Assembly (NCBI RefSeq): GCF_019977295.1
Contig: NZ_AP024651.1
Span: 2,542,001 to 2,606,000 of the forward strand
DNA: 64,000 bases
Origin: Arthrobacter sp. StoSoilB20
Lineage (GTDB): Bacteria; Actinomycetota; Actinomycetes; Actinomycetales; Micrococcaceae
Direction: 5' to 3'
Of this stretch, positions 1 to 9,125 are shown in pieces (within the stretch, counting starts at the first letter, position 1; each line of letters opens with the position of its first letter). A program made the position numbers and the translations under genes. The notes under the pieces were generated by a model, which ran no database searches, was not told the origin of the DNA, and worked only from the letters and a program-made list of their open reading frames with translations.

Positions 1-591
1 TGTGCACGCGGGAGGAACTTCATCCTCTCGCCCGAAGTGGTCATGAGGACCGCTGCCGTGCTCAGTGTGGGCGCTTACAGCACCACCTTGCCGCACTCGG
101 GGGACCTTGAGTATTGGCTTCGGGCTGCGGGTTCCTGGGACGTGGGAAGGATCAACGGGCCGGTCCAGGCTTTCTACCGGGTCCACGGGGCCAACATGCA
201 CCAAACCGAATTTGCGGCGGCCGCCGTCGACCTCAAGCACCGTCTCGAAGCCTTCCGGGTCCTCGAAGACCCAAGGTTCCCGGGGGATCCGAAAACTCGG
301 GTGCGGCAGATGCAGCGGGCCAAGCGCGCCCTCAGCAGGGAAGCTGCACAGTCAGGGTTCAAGGAAATCAACAATCGGGGGTCGGTGGAAGCGGCCGTTG
401 AACTCCGCAAATTCCTTGAGAGCCTCCACGAAGTTCCCGGGAACATCCACCGGGCCAATGCGTTGCAGGCCAGGATCACCCAAGCCGCCCGTGGTCGGAG
501 ACCCGGGGCCGGCCGGCTGCTCACCGGGTTTGTGCGGAGCCAACTGGACCGCGTCCGTTGGCGGCTATGGGCCATGACGGGAATTTCATGA
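1..591 (+). CDS. Glycosyltransferase family 2, C-terminal part (5' end outside window)
   Basis: The reading frame is open from base 1 to the TGA at 589-591, so the gene begins upstream of the window. The visible 196 residues carry a late GT2 pattern: LSPEVVMR, then HSGDLEYWLRAA, then QAFYRVHGANMH. In this family the acidic D-E pair before the last acceptor-side helix and the YRxHxxN segment follow the catalytic core; the N-terminal nucleotide-binding DxD lies outside the window. The rest is a basic helical tail. The stop overlaps the ATG of the flippase gene by 4 bases, so the two are translationally coupled. Its likely role is transfer of one sugar onto the lipid-linked repeat unit of a surface polysaccharide; donor and acceptor cannot be told. 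Confidence 0.75.
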   Translation, partial: CARGRNFILSPEVVMRTAAVLSVGAYSTTLPHSGDLEYWLRAAGSWDVGRINGPVQAFYRVHGANMHQTEFAAAAVDLKHRLEAFRVLEDPRFPGDPKTRVRQMQRAKRALSREAAQSGFKEINNRGSVEAAVELRKFLESLHEVPGNIHRANALQARITQAARGRRPGAGRLLTGFVRSQLDRVRWRLWAMTGIS

Positions 592-2084
592 CCACCGTCA
601 GCGGCCAGGACCGTACCCTGGGCAACAGGGCTGCGAGCGCCACGCTGTGGGGTGGCCTCAACATGGCCTTGGGCAGGATTGTCCAGTTTGCCACCACCAT
701 CATTGTTGCCCGGATGCTCGCGCCGGAGCACTTCGGGGCGCTCGCGGTGGCCATTGTGGTCCAGACCATCGCCACGAACATGGCCGAGTTGGGCGCCACC
801 GCCGCCCTGGCGCGCGGCACAGGGGATCCGGACAGGATTGCCCCTACAGTCTTCTCCATTGCCCTGGCTACCAGTGCCATCATGACGTCGGCAGCCATCG
901 TCTTCGCGCCCGCCCTGGCAGCAGCGTTTGATGATCCTGCTGCGACGCCGGTGATCCAAGTGCTCTCGCTGACCATCCTGTTGCAAGGTGCCGGTGCCGT
1001 ACCTTCGACCATGGTGTGGCGGGAGTTCCTGCAGAAGCCACGGGTGGTGGTTGATGTTTGCAGCGTGCTCAGCGTGCTGGTCCTCGTGGTGCCCATGGCG
1101 TTGGACGGTTGGGGAGCAATGGCGCTCGCATGGTCCAGGGTAGGTGGGCAGTTGGTTGCCCTGGCCGGCTATTGGATCATTACGCCCAAGAGGTTCGCGC
1201 CGGGGTTTGACCGGACGGTTGCTGTGGAAGTTCTGCGGCTGGGCATGCCGCTGGCCATGGCCAACCTGGTGGTGTTCGTGACGCTGAACGTTGACTACCT
1301 CCTGATTGGCCGGATGCTGGATCCGACAGCGCTTGGCTTATATCTGCTCGCTTTCAATCTGGCGGGGTTGCCGAGCGCCGTCATCACATCGGTGATAAGG
1401 GCCACTGCCGTTCCGGTCTTCGGCCGCCTGTATACCGAGGGCAGGCTGGGGCTGCTGGCTGGCCGGTTCGTGGCTGGGGTTGCCTACGTCGCTTTTCCGA
1501 TTTCGGCGTTGGTTGTTGGTTTGGCCCACCCGATGGTCCTGGCCTTTTTTGGATCCAGGTGGGAGCCGGCGTCGGTCGCCTTGGCCACTTTGGGGGTCTT
1601 CGGGGCGGCGAGGATTCTGGTTGAACTGTTCGCTGACCTTTCCGTCGGGGCGGGCCGGACAGCGTGGCTGTTCTGGGTTCAAGTGGCGTGGCTCGCAGTC
1701 CTGGTACCGGCCCTTTATTTTTCGATCCGGCAGTGGGGGATAGCGGGGGCAGGAATGGCGCATGCTGCCGCCGCCTGCCTGGTTGTCATCCCGTTGTACC
1801 TCAAGGTTCTGAGCTCTGTGTTGGGTGTCCGGGCTTGGGATCTGTTGCGTGGAAGTATTGCTCCCCTGTTGGCGGCAATAGCGGCCGGATATGTTGCCCG
1901 GCTTGCCACGATGGGCATCACGGAACCTTGGATGGCGGTTGTGCTGGGAAGTTTCCTGGGCGCAGCCGTTTATGTGCTGCTGACGTTCCGGCAGGGGAAA
2001 CAACTGGCGGGGACTGTGCGTGGCTTGCTCGGGCAGGGGCCATCCCTTCCTTTGCGGGCGCATGAAATGGAAGGGCCGGCATGA
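588..2084 (+). CDS. Lipopolysaccharide/exopolysaccharide flippase (Wzx/MATE-type, oligosaccharide exporter)
   Basis: A 498-residue, strongly hydrophobic protein with about 12-14 predicted membrane segments and few charged residues, as expected of Wzx-type polysaccharide flippases. The N-terminal segment GLNMALGRIVQFATTIIVAR resembles the first helix of the family (LWxxxGxxxxQxxxxxxxxxLxRxL). I chose the ATG at 588, which overlaps the preceding stop (ATGA); a TTG at 558 would add ten residues without a better ribosome site. It would move undecaprenyl-linked repeat units across the membrane. It lies between glycosyltransferase genes and upstream of a ligase/polymerase-like gene, which fits a Wzx/Wzy pathway. 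Confidence 0.85.
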   Translation: MTTVSGQDRTLGNRAASATLWGGLNMALGRIVQFATTIIVARMLAPEHFGALAVAIVVQTIATNMAELGATAALARGTGDPDRIAPTVFSIALATSAIMTSAAIVFAPALAAAFDDPAATPVIQVLSLTILLQGAGAVPSTMVWREFLQKPRVVVDVCSVLSVLVLVVPMALDGWGAMALAWSRVGGQLVALAGYWIITPKRFAPGFDRTVAVEVLRLGMPLAMANLVVFVTLNVDYLLIGRMLDPTALGLYLLAFNLAGLPSAVITSVIRATAVPVFGRLYTEGRLGLLAGRFVAGVAYVAFPISALVVGLAHPMVLAFFGSRWEPASVALATLGVFGAARILVELFADLSVGAGRTAWLFWVQVAWLAVLVPALYFSIRQWGIAGAGMAHAAAACLVVIPLYLKVLSSVLGVRAWDLLRGSIAPLLAAIAAGYVARLATMGITEPWMAVVLGSFLGAAVYVLLTFRQGKQLAGTVRGLLGQGPSLPLRAHEMEGPA

Positions 2085-3016
2085 TGGGGAAGCACCTGGC
2101 CACGAATCGGGGCACCTTGGGCAGCGGCGAGCTGGCAGTGGTGACTCCGAGCTATTTGCCGGATCGGGAGTTGTGCGGGGACCTCAACAACTCAGTGCTT
2201 GAGATGACTGATCCCGGCGTGGTGCACCACATAGTGGTGCCGGACCGCGATTTTCCTGCCTTCAGCGGCCTGCGAGGGCCCCGGACAGCAGTGCACGCAG
2301 CACGGGACTTCCTTCCGGCCTCGTTTTTCAGGTCCCCGGGTTTCAACGTTTGGATCAACGCAGCCCGCCCTTGGCCACCGGTCCGCGGGTGGATCGCCCA
2401 GCAGATCATCAAACTGGCTGTTGTGGCGCGGCTGGATGTCGCCGGGGCCCTGCTCCTGGACTCCGACAGTGTGCTCATCCGCCATACAACCCTTGATACG
2501 TTCCGCCGGAACGGACGCATTCCCCTTTACCGAGCGCCAGGCGCCGTTGACGCGACCCTTCCAGGGCACAGGCTCTGGCATGTCTCGGCCAGGCGGCTGC
2601 TGGGCCTTGCGCCTCCTCCGGCTGGAGACTTGGCCGACTACATTTGCTGGCCGTGCTTGTGGGAGCCTTCGGTAGTGAGGGACATGCTCGGGCACGTCGA
2701 GGACGTCACGGGCCGGGACTGGTCCACCGCTGTCGGCGGGCAGCTTCACTTCTCTGAAATGATGCTCTACGGCCTCTATGTCGATGAAGTTGCCGGTGGC
2801 CCGGAGGCCACCGTCAGCGAAATGCAGGGGATCGTCCACTCCGCCGAAGTGCCCCTTGGCCAGGAGGAGATCGAGCATCTCCTGCGCGAGGCACCCCAGG
2901 ACAAAAGCTTGTTGATGCTCTCCGCCAAAGCGGGGATACCCCTGGAGGTGCGCAGGCAGGCACTTCATTCGTTCCGCCACGCCTCCCTTGGCCCTGAAAG
3001 GGGGGATGCGCGGTGA
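2081..3016 (+). CDS. DUF6492-like protein, putative glycosyltransferase of the polysaccharide cluster
   Basis: A 311-residue soluble protein with no signal peptide. It starts VVTPSYLPDRELCGDLNNS, and near residue 125 has LLLDSDSVLIR, which looks like a DxD-type metal/nucleotide-sugar site. A later FSEMMLYGLYVD segment resembles the acceptor region of GT-A fold enzymes. From memory this pattern belongs to DUF6492, often found inside surface-polysaccharide loci; the family's reaction is not established. The ATG overlaps the previous stop (ATGA), and its own stop overlaps the next start (GTGA), so it is translated as part of the operon. Assignment as a glycosyltransferase is inference from the DSD motif and context. 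Confidence 0.6.
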   Translation: MMGKHLATNRGTLGSGELAVVTPSYLPDRELCGDLNNSVLEMTDPGVVHHIVVPDRDFPAFSGLRGPRTAVHAARDFLPASFFRSPGFNVWINAARPWPPVRGWIAQQIIKLAVVARLDVAGALLLDSDSVLIRHTTLDTFRRNGRIPLYRAPGAVDATLPGHRLWHVSARRLLGLAPPPAGDLADYICWPCLWEPSVVRDMLGHVEDVTGRDWSTAVGGQLHFSEMMLYGLYVDEVAGGPEATVSEMQGIVHSAEVPLGQEEIEHLLREAPQDKSLLMLSAKAGIPLEVRRQALHSFRHASLGPERGDAR

Positions 3017-4254
3017 GAGGCCTTGCAGGAAGGGTCATCAGCCAGGCGAGGCAGGATGGCTGGGGTTCGGTCGCCACCAAGGTGTTGCAAAGGACAGCTG
3101 TCAAAGCGCTGGAAAACCTGGCCTGGGCGGAGCCCACGCTTCCTGTTCGGCCCGAGGACATCGTGGACCTGGACAGGGGACGTGCGGCCGCCGGCGCCCG
3201 TCCCAGAACGGGCAGCCTTAACATCGGCTGGGTCTGCACACCGCCTGGGCCCGGTTCCGGGGGCCACACCACGTTTTTCCGCATGGTGCAGGCCTTGGCC
3301 GAGCGTGGCCATCGATGCACGCTCTTCCTCTACGATCGCAACAACGACGACGTGTCCCGGCATACCTCGGTCATCCGGCAATACTGGCCTGAAGTCAACG
3401 CCCGGATTCGGAGTGTGGCCGACGGCTTCGAAGGTATGGACGCGGTGGTTGCCAGTTCATGGCCAACCGCGTACGCGGCAGCGGCCCGGCGGGGGCCGGA
3501 CCTACACAGCTTCTACTTCATCCAGGATTACGAGCCCTACTTCTATCCCCGCGGAACGTTGTATTGGCTGGCAGAGAACAGTTACAGACTGGGATTCACC
3601 ACCATCGGCCTCGGAGAGATGATCGCCGCTGTGATGAAGGCAGAAACCGGGCAGGCTCCCGACGCCACGGTCCCGTTCGCCTGCGACACAGCTACCTACC
3701 GCCTCCTGGACAGGCCAGAGAGCCGGGCCTCCCGCCAAGGGGTGGTCTACTACGCCAAGCGTGCAGTGGATCGACGCGGCTACCTTTTGGCCAAACTGGC
3801 GTTGGAGCACTTCCACACGTTGCATCCGGAGCAGGAAATACACGTTTACGGAGACAAGATCACGGGGTGGTCCATCCCGGTGACAAACCATGGCAACCTC
3901 AGCCCGGCAGCACTGAATGATCTCTACAACCGCACCATCGCGGGGCTGGCCATCTCCTTTACCAACATTTCGCTCGTGCCAGAAGAACTGCTGGCCGCAG
4001 GCAACGTACCGGTGCTCAATGAATCGTCCTTCGCGGCACAGGTGATGAGGGACCCCGATGTTCTGTGGGCACCTGCCGCGCCCCGCAAGCTGGCAGAAGC
4101 ACTCGCACAAGCTGTGGAGGCACCCGATATTTCCGCACGGGCCGCGGCGATCGCGCAGCGTCGGCGGCTGGACTGGTCGGTTTCCTGCGAAAACTTCGCC
4201 ACGATCCTTGAATCGGTCTGTGCCAGGGAACCGGGAAGCCCGGGGCTGCCATGA
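3013..4254 (+). CDS. Rhamnosyltransferase WsaF-family glycosyltransferase (GT4 type)
   Basis: A 413-residue protein. The central part carries GWVCTPPGPGSGGHTTFFR, a glycine-rich N-terminal nucleotide-sugar loop, then DAVVASSWPTAYAA and FYFIQDYEPYFYPRGT, the pattern of WsaF-like rhamnosyltransferases. The C-terminal Rossmann half contains VYYAKR, HVYGDKI and SLVPEELLAAGNVPVLNE, where an acidic pair would contact the donor, as in GT4/GT-B enzymes. The GTG start at 3013 overlaps the preceding stop (GTGA). dTDP-rhamnose genes lie about 8 kb downstream, supporting rhamnose as donor. Family assignment is fairly sure; the linkage formed is unknown. Confidence 0.78.
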   Translation: MRGLAGRVISQARQDGWGSVATKVLQRTAVKALENLAWAEPTLPVRPEDIVDLDRGRAAAGARPRTGSLNIGWVCTPPGPGSGGHTTFFRMVQALAERGHRCTLFLYDRNNDDVSRHTSVIRQYWPEVNARIRSVADGFEGMDAVVASSWPTAYAAAARRGPDLHSFYFIQDYEPYFYPRGTLYWLAENSYRLGFTTIGLGEMIAAVMKAETGQAPDATVPFACDTATYRLLDRPESRASRQGVVYYAKRAVDRRGYLLAKLALEHFHTLHPEQEIHVYGDKITGWSIPVTNHGNLSPAALNDLYNRTIAGLAISFTNISLVPEELLAAGNVPVLNESSFAAQVMRDPDVLWAPAAPRKLAEALAQAVEAPDISARAAAIAQRRRLDWSVSCENFATILESVCAREPGSPGLP

Positions 4255-5699
4255 AGATTTCAAGGACCCTCCCAAGCCTCCGGCGCCCTTCACCTCCCGT
4301 GCTGGATGACCTCGCTGCCGGCCGATCAACGGCGGGTCCGCACGTGCCCTTGCTGTTGAAGTTCGCCGCCTTCGGAATCTTCTTCTTTCCCTCCAACATG
4401 GTCCTGAAACCGCTGGGAGCCGTGGGGACGGTGCCGCTGTTGATCGCACTGCTGCTGTTGGCTGTGTGGATGTGTTCGGTCCTGTTTGGATTGACCAACC
4501 CTTTGGATACCCGGCACCCCGGGCGGATGGGCTTCGTCCTCCTCTGGGTGGGGACCTGTGCTTCCTATGCGGCCATGTACTCGGGCTACACAGGGGGCAG
4601 CGAAAGCCCTGCACGCGCAGCCGCTGACCGATGGCTGATTCTCCTGCTGGCCAGTGCAGGAATCATACTCGTCACTGCCGAGGCTGTCAGGACCTTGAAC
4701 GCTGCCATGGCGTTGACCCGGGCACTGTTGGCCGGAGCGGCATTTTGCTGCGTGGTGGCCGCAGTTCAATTCTTCTTCCGGGTTGATCCCATGCAATGGC
4801 TGCAAATGGCTATGCCGGGGTTCACCAACAACGGGGGAAACACAACGTTCCAGATACGAGGCTCGCTGATGCGGGTCTCGGGCAGCACTTTCCATTCCAT
4901 CGAGATGGCCGTCATCTGCGCCATGCTCCTCCCACTGTCCATATGGAGGAGCCTGTATGACCCCCGAGGCAAAAAGTGGGTGCACTGGACCATCACAGCG
5001 CTTTTGGTCTTCGCCATCGCCTCCACAGTCTCACGGTCGGGGATCCTGGGCCTGTTGGCTGGGATGGCAGTGTTCCTGCCGTTCCTGCCCCGGCTGGCAC
5101 GGCGTTGGGCCTTTGTTGCCGCCCCTGTCATTGTTGCCGCCCTGTTCCTTGGCGTACCCGGCCTGGTCGGCACCCTGGCATCCTCCCTGACAGCCGGAGA
5201 CAGCGATCCCTCCATCACGACCCGGACCAACAACTATCCGCGGGTCGCTGCCATGGTCCAGGAGCATCCCCTGTTCGGTGTCGGCCCGGGAAACTACATG
5301 CCAACGAACGCCATACACATCCTTGACAACCAATACCTGAATGCAACTGTCACCATCGGACTGGTGGGACTGGTGGGTTTGATCGCCTACCTGACTTTTC
5401 CGGGCCTGTCCGCCCTCCTCGCAGCCCGGGCTTCGCGCCTCCCGGCACTGCGCTGCCTGGCGGGGGCGATCGCTGCGGCAGGAATCGTGGCCGCCATCTG
5501 CTCCCTGACCTTCGACTCCATGTCCTTCCCGGTCTTCGCCCTCACCTATCCCTTCATCGTTGGACTGGCCGGCGGAACCTGGAACATGGTCCGTCAGGAA
5601 CTCGGCCTTGACAACAACGGTGCCGAACTGGGGAGCAAAAACCATTCACCAGAGAACACCAAGCAACTACTCCCCAAGGAGGAATCATGGACCCCGTAG
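4251..5699 (+). CDS. O-antigen ligase / Wzy polymerase-like membrane protein
   Basis: A 482-residue polytopic membrane protein with roughly 10-12 hydrophobic segments. A large extracytoplasmic loop near residues 310-360 contains VAAMVQEHPLFGVGPGNYMP, the typical Wzy_C/O-antigen ligase motif (HPLxGxGxGxF). Arginines in the segment TRTNNYPR before it match the conserved arginine seen in ligases and polymerases. The start overlaps the previous stop by 4 bases (ATGA). In a Gram-positive exopolysaccharide operon the more likely job is polymerisation of repeat units or attachment to a carrier rather than to lipid A. Polymerase and ligase cannot be distinguished from sequence alone. Confidence 0.82.
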   Translation: MKISRTLPSLRRPSPPVLDDLAAGRSTAGPHVPLLLKFAAFGIFFFPSNMVLKPLGAVGTVPLLIALLLLAVWMCSVLFGLTNPLDTRHPGRMGFVLLWVGTCASYAAMYSGYTGGSESPARAAADRWLILLLASAGIILVTAEAVRTLNAAMALTRALLAGAAFCCVVAAVQFFFRVDPMQWLQMAMPGFTNNGGNTTFQIRGSLMRVSGSTFHSIEMAVICAMLLPLSIWRSLYDPRGKKWVHWTITALLVFAIASTVSRSGILGLLAGMAVFLPFLPRLARRWAFVAAPVIVAALFLGVPGLVGTLASSLTAGDSDPSITTRTNNYPRVAAMVQEHPLFGVGPGNYMPTNAIHILDNQYLNATVTIGLVGLVGLIAYLTFPGLSALLAARASRLPALRCLAGAIAAAGIVAAICSLTFDSMSFPVFALTYPFIVGLAGGTWNMVRQELGLDNNGAELGSKNHSPENTKQLLPKEESWTP

Positions 5700-6526
5700 C
5701 CGTCCTCAAAACCCTGTGGCGATACAAAGTCTTCGTACTCCCCGTCCTGTTACTGACGGCCGTGGCGGCGGTATACATGTTCTCCTACGCCCCACGAACC
5801 TACGAAGCCCGTACAACCTTCGCCATCGTCACCCCGCAAGTACCAACCTCGGAGCAAATCGAAAAGGATCCGGCCCTGGGCTTGCTCAACAGCGACAATC
5901 CCTACTTGCGGTCCGCCGATACCTCCCTCGTGGCCCAGGTTGCCGTGACCCGGTTGAACGATGTTGCCACCGGCGATCTCCTGGCCGCACAAGGCCTGAG
6001 CACCGACTACAAAGTGGAACGGCCCTCGGATGCCTTCCTGATCGACATCTCCGGAATCTCAGATGACAAGACACAGGCCATCAATACAGCCAAAGCACTG
6101 GGGGAACGCCTGGAACAAGACCTTCGAACCATCCAGACCATCAACGGAGCCTCCGATAGGTACCTGTTTACGGCGCTCGCCGTAGCCTCGCCCGGTAAGG
6201 CCACGGAGCAATTTTCCAGCAGGTTGAGGTCGGTCATAGTCGTTGTTGTTGCCGGTCTCGTTCTCACCTTGGGCTCGGTTTCACTGGCTCGTTCCGTCGA
6301 GGCCGCCAGGAACCGCGGAAGGAAACCGAAGGACGATTCCAGCAAACGCAGGGACCGCGGCAGCGCCGAAACTGCTACCTCCGCCCTGGTCCTTCCAGGC
6401 AAGGACGCAATCAACGACAACAACGCGCTGCCGCCTTCGGAAATTCTTGTAGGCCTCCACCCCCAGCTGAAACCCCGGGAAAGCAGGAGACCCACCGCCC
6501 CTGTTCAACCAACCAACAGCCGATAA
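5687..6526 (+). CDS. Wzz-like polysaccharide chain-length/co-polymerase protein
   Basis: A 279-residue protein with two membrane segments, near residues 16-36 and 184-205, flanking an extracytoplasmic domain of about 150 residues, the layout of Wzz/CapA-type co-polymerases. The N-terminus MDPVAVLKTLWRYKVFVLPV is typical of actinobacterial Wzz proteins. The last about 70 residues are polar and basic, with no Walker motif, so no fused tyrosine kinase is present. The ATG has a strong GGAGGA ribosome site that lies inside the end of the preceding ligase gene (13-base overlap). It probably sets polymer length together with the ligase/polymerase-like neighbour. Confidence 0.78.
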   Translation: MDPVAVLKTLWRYKVFVLPVLLLTAVAAVYMFSYAPRTYEARTTFAIVTPQVPTSEQIEKDPALGLLNSDNPYLRSADTSLVAQVAVTRLNDVATGDLLAAQGLSTDYKVERPSDAFLIDISGISDDKTQAINTAKALGERLEQDLRTIQTINGASDRYLFTALAVASPGKATEQFSSRLRSVIVVVVAGLVLTLGSVSLARSVEAARNRGRKPKDDSSKRRDRGSAETATSALVLPGKDAINDNNALPPSEILVGLHPQLKPRESRRPTAPVQPTNSR

Positions 6527-6546
6527 CGGCCAGGGAAGATGCAGCA

Positions 6547-7788
6547 ATGACCAGATTCGGTTACCTGGTGCCGGAATTCCCGGGTCAAACGCACGCATTC
6601 TTCTGGCGTGAACTCAAAGCACTGATCGAGCTCGGCCATCAACCGGAGCCCGTTTCCACTCGACGCCCAAAACAGGAGGGCTCCATTCCTCCGTGGGCCG
6701 GGAACCACCTACCCGAAATCCACTACCTCACGCCACCACGCATGGCGGATATCGGGGGCACAGCGACATCCGCCCTCGCCGGGCTGGGGAACATGGACGC
6801 CCTTGCAGCGGCGTCCGGGCTGTTGCGCCGCACCTCCGGTACCACGGCGAAAATTCCAGACGTCCTTCGAACGGCCGGACTGTTTTGGGCAGGAGCCGCG
6901 CTTGCCCGGCACGCACAAGCAAGGGGGTGGTCACACATCCATGTCCATTCCTGCGCCCACGCAGCCCAGGCAGCCCTGTTCGCCCATATGCTCTCCGGAA
7001 TCAGCTACAGCCTGACCCTCCATGGGCCCCTCAGTGACTACGGTCCAAACCAGCATCAGAAATGGACCAACGCTAAATTCTCCATCGCCATCACTGAGCG
7101 GCTGTTGACTGAAGTGCGGCAACAACTGGAAGGCTTCATGCCTGAGGACCTCAGCGTGGCGCCCATGGGTGTGGAACTGTCCACCTTCAGGCGCACCAAC
7201 CCCTACATTCCGTGGGATGGCATCGGGACGGCACGGCTGTTCTGCTGCGGCCGGCTCAACCCCAGCAAAGGTTACGCGGAACTCCTCGCAGCGGTCCGCA
7301 TCATCGCCAACACCGGAACAGATGTGGAGTTGACCATCGCCGGAGAGGACGAGCTCGGAGGCAGAGGTTACAGGGGAACAGTGGAGAACATCATCAAGGA
7401 ACTGGACCTAACCCACCGGGTAAGGCTCCTGGGCGCCGTCTCCGAAGCCCGGATCAAGGAAGAGCTCGAGACAGCACACGTCTTCACCCTGGCCAGCCAC
7501 CAGGAACCCCTGGGCGTGGCCATCATGGAAGCCATGGCCATGGAACTCCCCATAGTGGCAACATCCGCAGGCGGTGTCCCGGACCTGATCACCACCGGAC
7601 ACTCAGGCACCCTGGTGGCCCCGGGAAACCCGGAAACCCTCGCAGAGGCAATCCTCCACACTCTCCACCACCCCTCACTCTCCACAACCATGGGACACCG
7701 GGCACGGAGAACCCTGGCCGAATCCTTTGACGTCTCCAAGAGCGCCCGCATCCTGGCCGCCCGCATCCAGACGGCAGGGCAACAATGA
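6547..7788 (+). CDS. Glycosyltransferase family 4 (WcaL/colanic-acid type)
   Basis: A 413-residue GT-B protein. The N-terminus FGYLVPEFPGQTHAFFWRE resembles colanic-acid-type glycosyltransferases. The C-terminal half has the GT4 order of motifs: CCGRLNPSKGYAELL, LTIAGEDELGGRG, VRLLGAVSEARIKEELE, then HQEPLGVAIMEAMAMELPIV with the E-x7-E donor-binding glutamates, and TSAGGVPDLI. It starts 20 bases after the Wzz-like gene, and its stop overlaps the next start by 4 bases. It would add a sugar to the lipid-linked repeat unit on the cytoplasmic side. Sugar specificity is not readable. Confidence 0.88.
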   Translation: MTRFGYLVPEFPGQTHAFFWRELKALIELGHQPEPVSTRRPKQEGSIPPWAGNHLPEIHYLTPPRMADIGGTATSALAGLGNMDALAAASGLLRRTSGTTAKIPDVLRTAGLFWAGAALARHAQARGWSHIHVHSCAHAAQAALFAHMLSGISYSLTLHGPLSDYGPNQHQKWTNAKFSIAITERLLTEVRQQLEGFMPEDLSVAPMGVELSTFRRTNPYIPWDGIGTARLFCCGRLNPSKGYAELLAAVRIIANTGTDVELTIAGEDELGGRGYRGTVENIIKELDLTHRVRLLGAVSEARIKEELETAHVFTLASHQEPLGVAIMEAMAMELPIVATSAGGVPDLITTGHSGTLVAPGNPETLAEAILHTLHHPSLSTTMGHRARRTLAESFDVSKSARILAARIQTAGQQ

Positions 7789-9125
7789 AGGGCAAAACAC
7801 TGGGACTCTTGGCCGGCTCAACGCTCGCCATCGCGGCAGTCAGCCTGATCGCCGTCGTCGGTTCAAGCCCGGCGCCAGGTACCCCGGCGTCCCCGGCTCC
7901 TGAAACCTCCAACAGCCGCCCCGCCGCCCCGGCTTCCTCCCCGGTCCTGAGGGACGTGGACGGAGGCCCGGACTACTACGGCAAGTTCACCAACAGCCTC
8001 CCCACGGACCCATCCTTCTTTCCTATCGGCGTATGGCTCGAAAGCGTCCTGGATCGAGGCAACACTGCCATGGACGCCGCAGCGGGCTTAAACACCTACG
8101 TTGAACTGACAGGGAACTCAGACGTTCAGTTGATCAAGGACGCCGGCATGTACGCGCTGCCCACTTTCAGGCACGACGCTGCCGCCGGATTCGTCCTCAG
8201 CGATGAAGTGGACATGTGGGCCGGACCGGGGGATGCCCGTTGGACAGGAAAATACCCCGGTGAAGGTGCACCGTGTTTCCCTGCCGGCACACCGTGCGGA
8301 TACACCATACAAAAGGAACGGCGCGCGACCGCGCCACAGGGCGCCCTGCTCTATTCCAACTACGGCAAGGGCGTCACCTTTTGGGAATCCGACGAGGAAG
8401 CGCACGGATTCATCCGGGGAGTCCAGGACGTGGTTTCCGCCGACAACTACTGGTTTACCGATCCCAACATCTGCGGCAAAGGTGAAGGCGGTGCGATCAT
8501 CGGATACACGAGGGACCTGACCCGTGAGGAATGCCGGCTCGCCGCCAACTACGGCTGGACGATCGACAGACTGCGAAAACTCCAGGACCCCGGCGCCGGA
8601 ATTCCTGTGTGGGCGTTCGTGGAGAACGGCCACCCGTCAGGGGACGTCCCCAACACCACCACCATCACCGGCCCCGAACTCAGGGCCGCCGTGTGGAGCA
8701 GCCTCATCCACGGTGCCAGGGGAATCATCTATTTCAACCACAATTTCGGCGGTGAGTGCGTCACCCAACACGTAATAAGGGACTGCGGCCGGAACATCGT
8801 GCCGACACTGACCGCCGTCAACCACCAAATCACCACACTCGCCCCAGTACTGAACGCCCCCTTCCTCGACGGCGCCACCACCGCAGCAGGTCCGGTGGAT
8901 GTCACCACCAAACTCCATGACGGAAAGGTCTACGTGTTCGCCGGGGCCAACAAGAACACCGGCGGTCCGGCAAGCTTCCGCCTCCAATGCGGCGGCAGCA
9001 CCGCCGTCGTGATTGACGAAAACCGCACCATCCCGGTGATCGAGGGCACCTTCACCGACACTTTCGCCGACGGCAACGCCGTCCACCTCTACCGCATCGA
9101 AGGCGGCGGGAGCTGCGGCTTCTGA
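7785..9125 (+). CDS. Secreted/membrane-anchored glycoside-hydrolase-like protein of unknown function
   Basis: A 446-residue protein with an N-terminal hydrophobic segment (LGLLAGSTLAIAAVSLIAVV) followed by a Pro/Ala/Ser-rich linker, so it is exported and possibly anchored. The body starts with FFPIGVWLES and continues with alternating segments that look like a TIM-barrel hydrolase (LSDEVDMW, VSADNYWF, VWAFVENG, SLIHGARGIIYFNHNF). It ends with a short beta-sandwich-like region. Six or more cysteines (for example C-FPAGTPC-GY) suggest disulfides. No family is confidently recognised. It is the last gene of the polysaccharide operon (ATGA overlap with the GT4), so a role in trimming or releasing the polymer is plausible but inferred. 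Confidence 0.6.
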   Translation: MKGKTLGLLAGSTLAIAAVSLIAVVGSSPAPGTPASPAPETSNSRPAAPASSPVLRDVDGGPDYYGKFTNSLPTDPSFFPIGVWLESVLDRGNTAMDAAAGLNTYVELTGNSDVQLIKDAGMYALPTFRHDAAAGFVLSDEVDMWAGPGDARWTGKYPGEGAPCFPAGTPCGYTIQKERRATAPQGALLYSNYGKGVTFWESDEEAHGFIRGVQDVVSADNYWFTDPNICGKGEGGAIIGYTRDLTREECRLAANYGWTIDRLRKLQDPGAGIPVWAFVENGHPSGDVPNTTTITGPELRAAVWSSLIHGARGIIYFNHNFGGECVTQHVIRDCGRNIVPTLTAVNHQITTLAPVLNAPFLDGATTAAGPVDVTTKLHDGKVYVFAGANKNTGGPASFRLQCGGSTAVVIDENRTIPVIEGTFTDTFADGNAVHLYRIEGGGSCGF

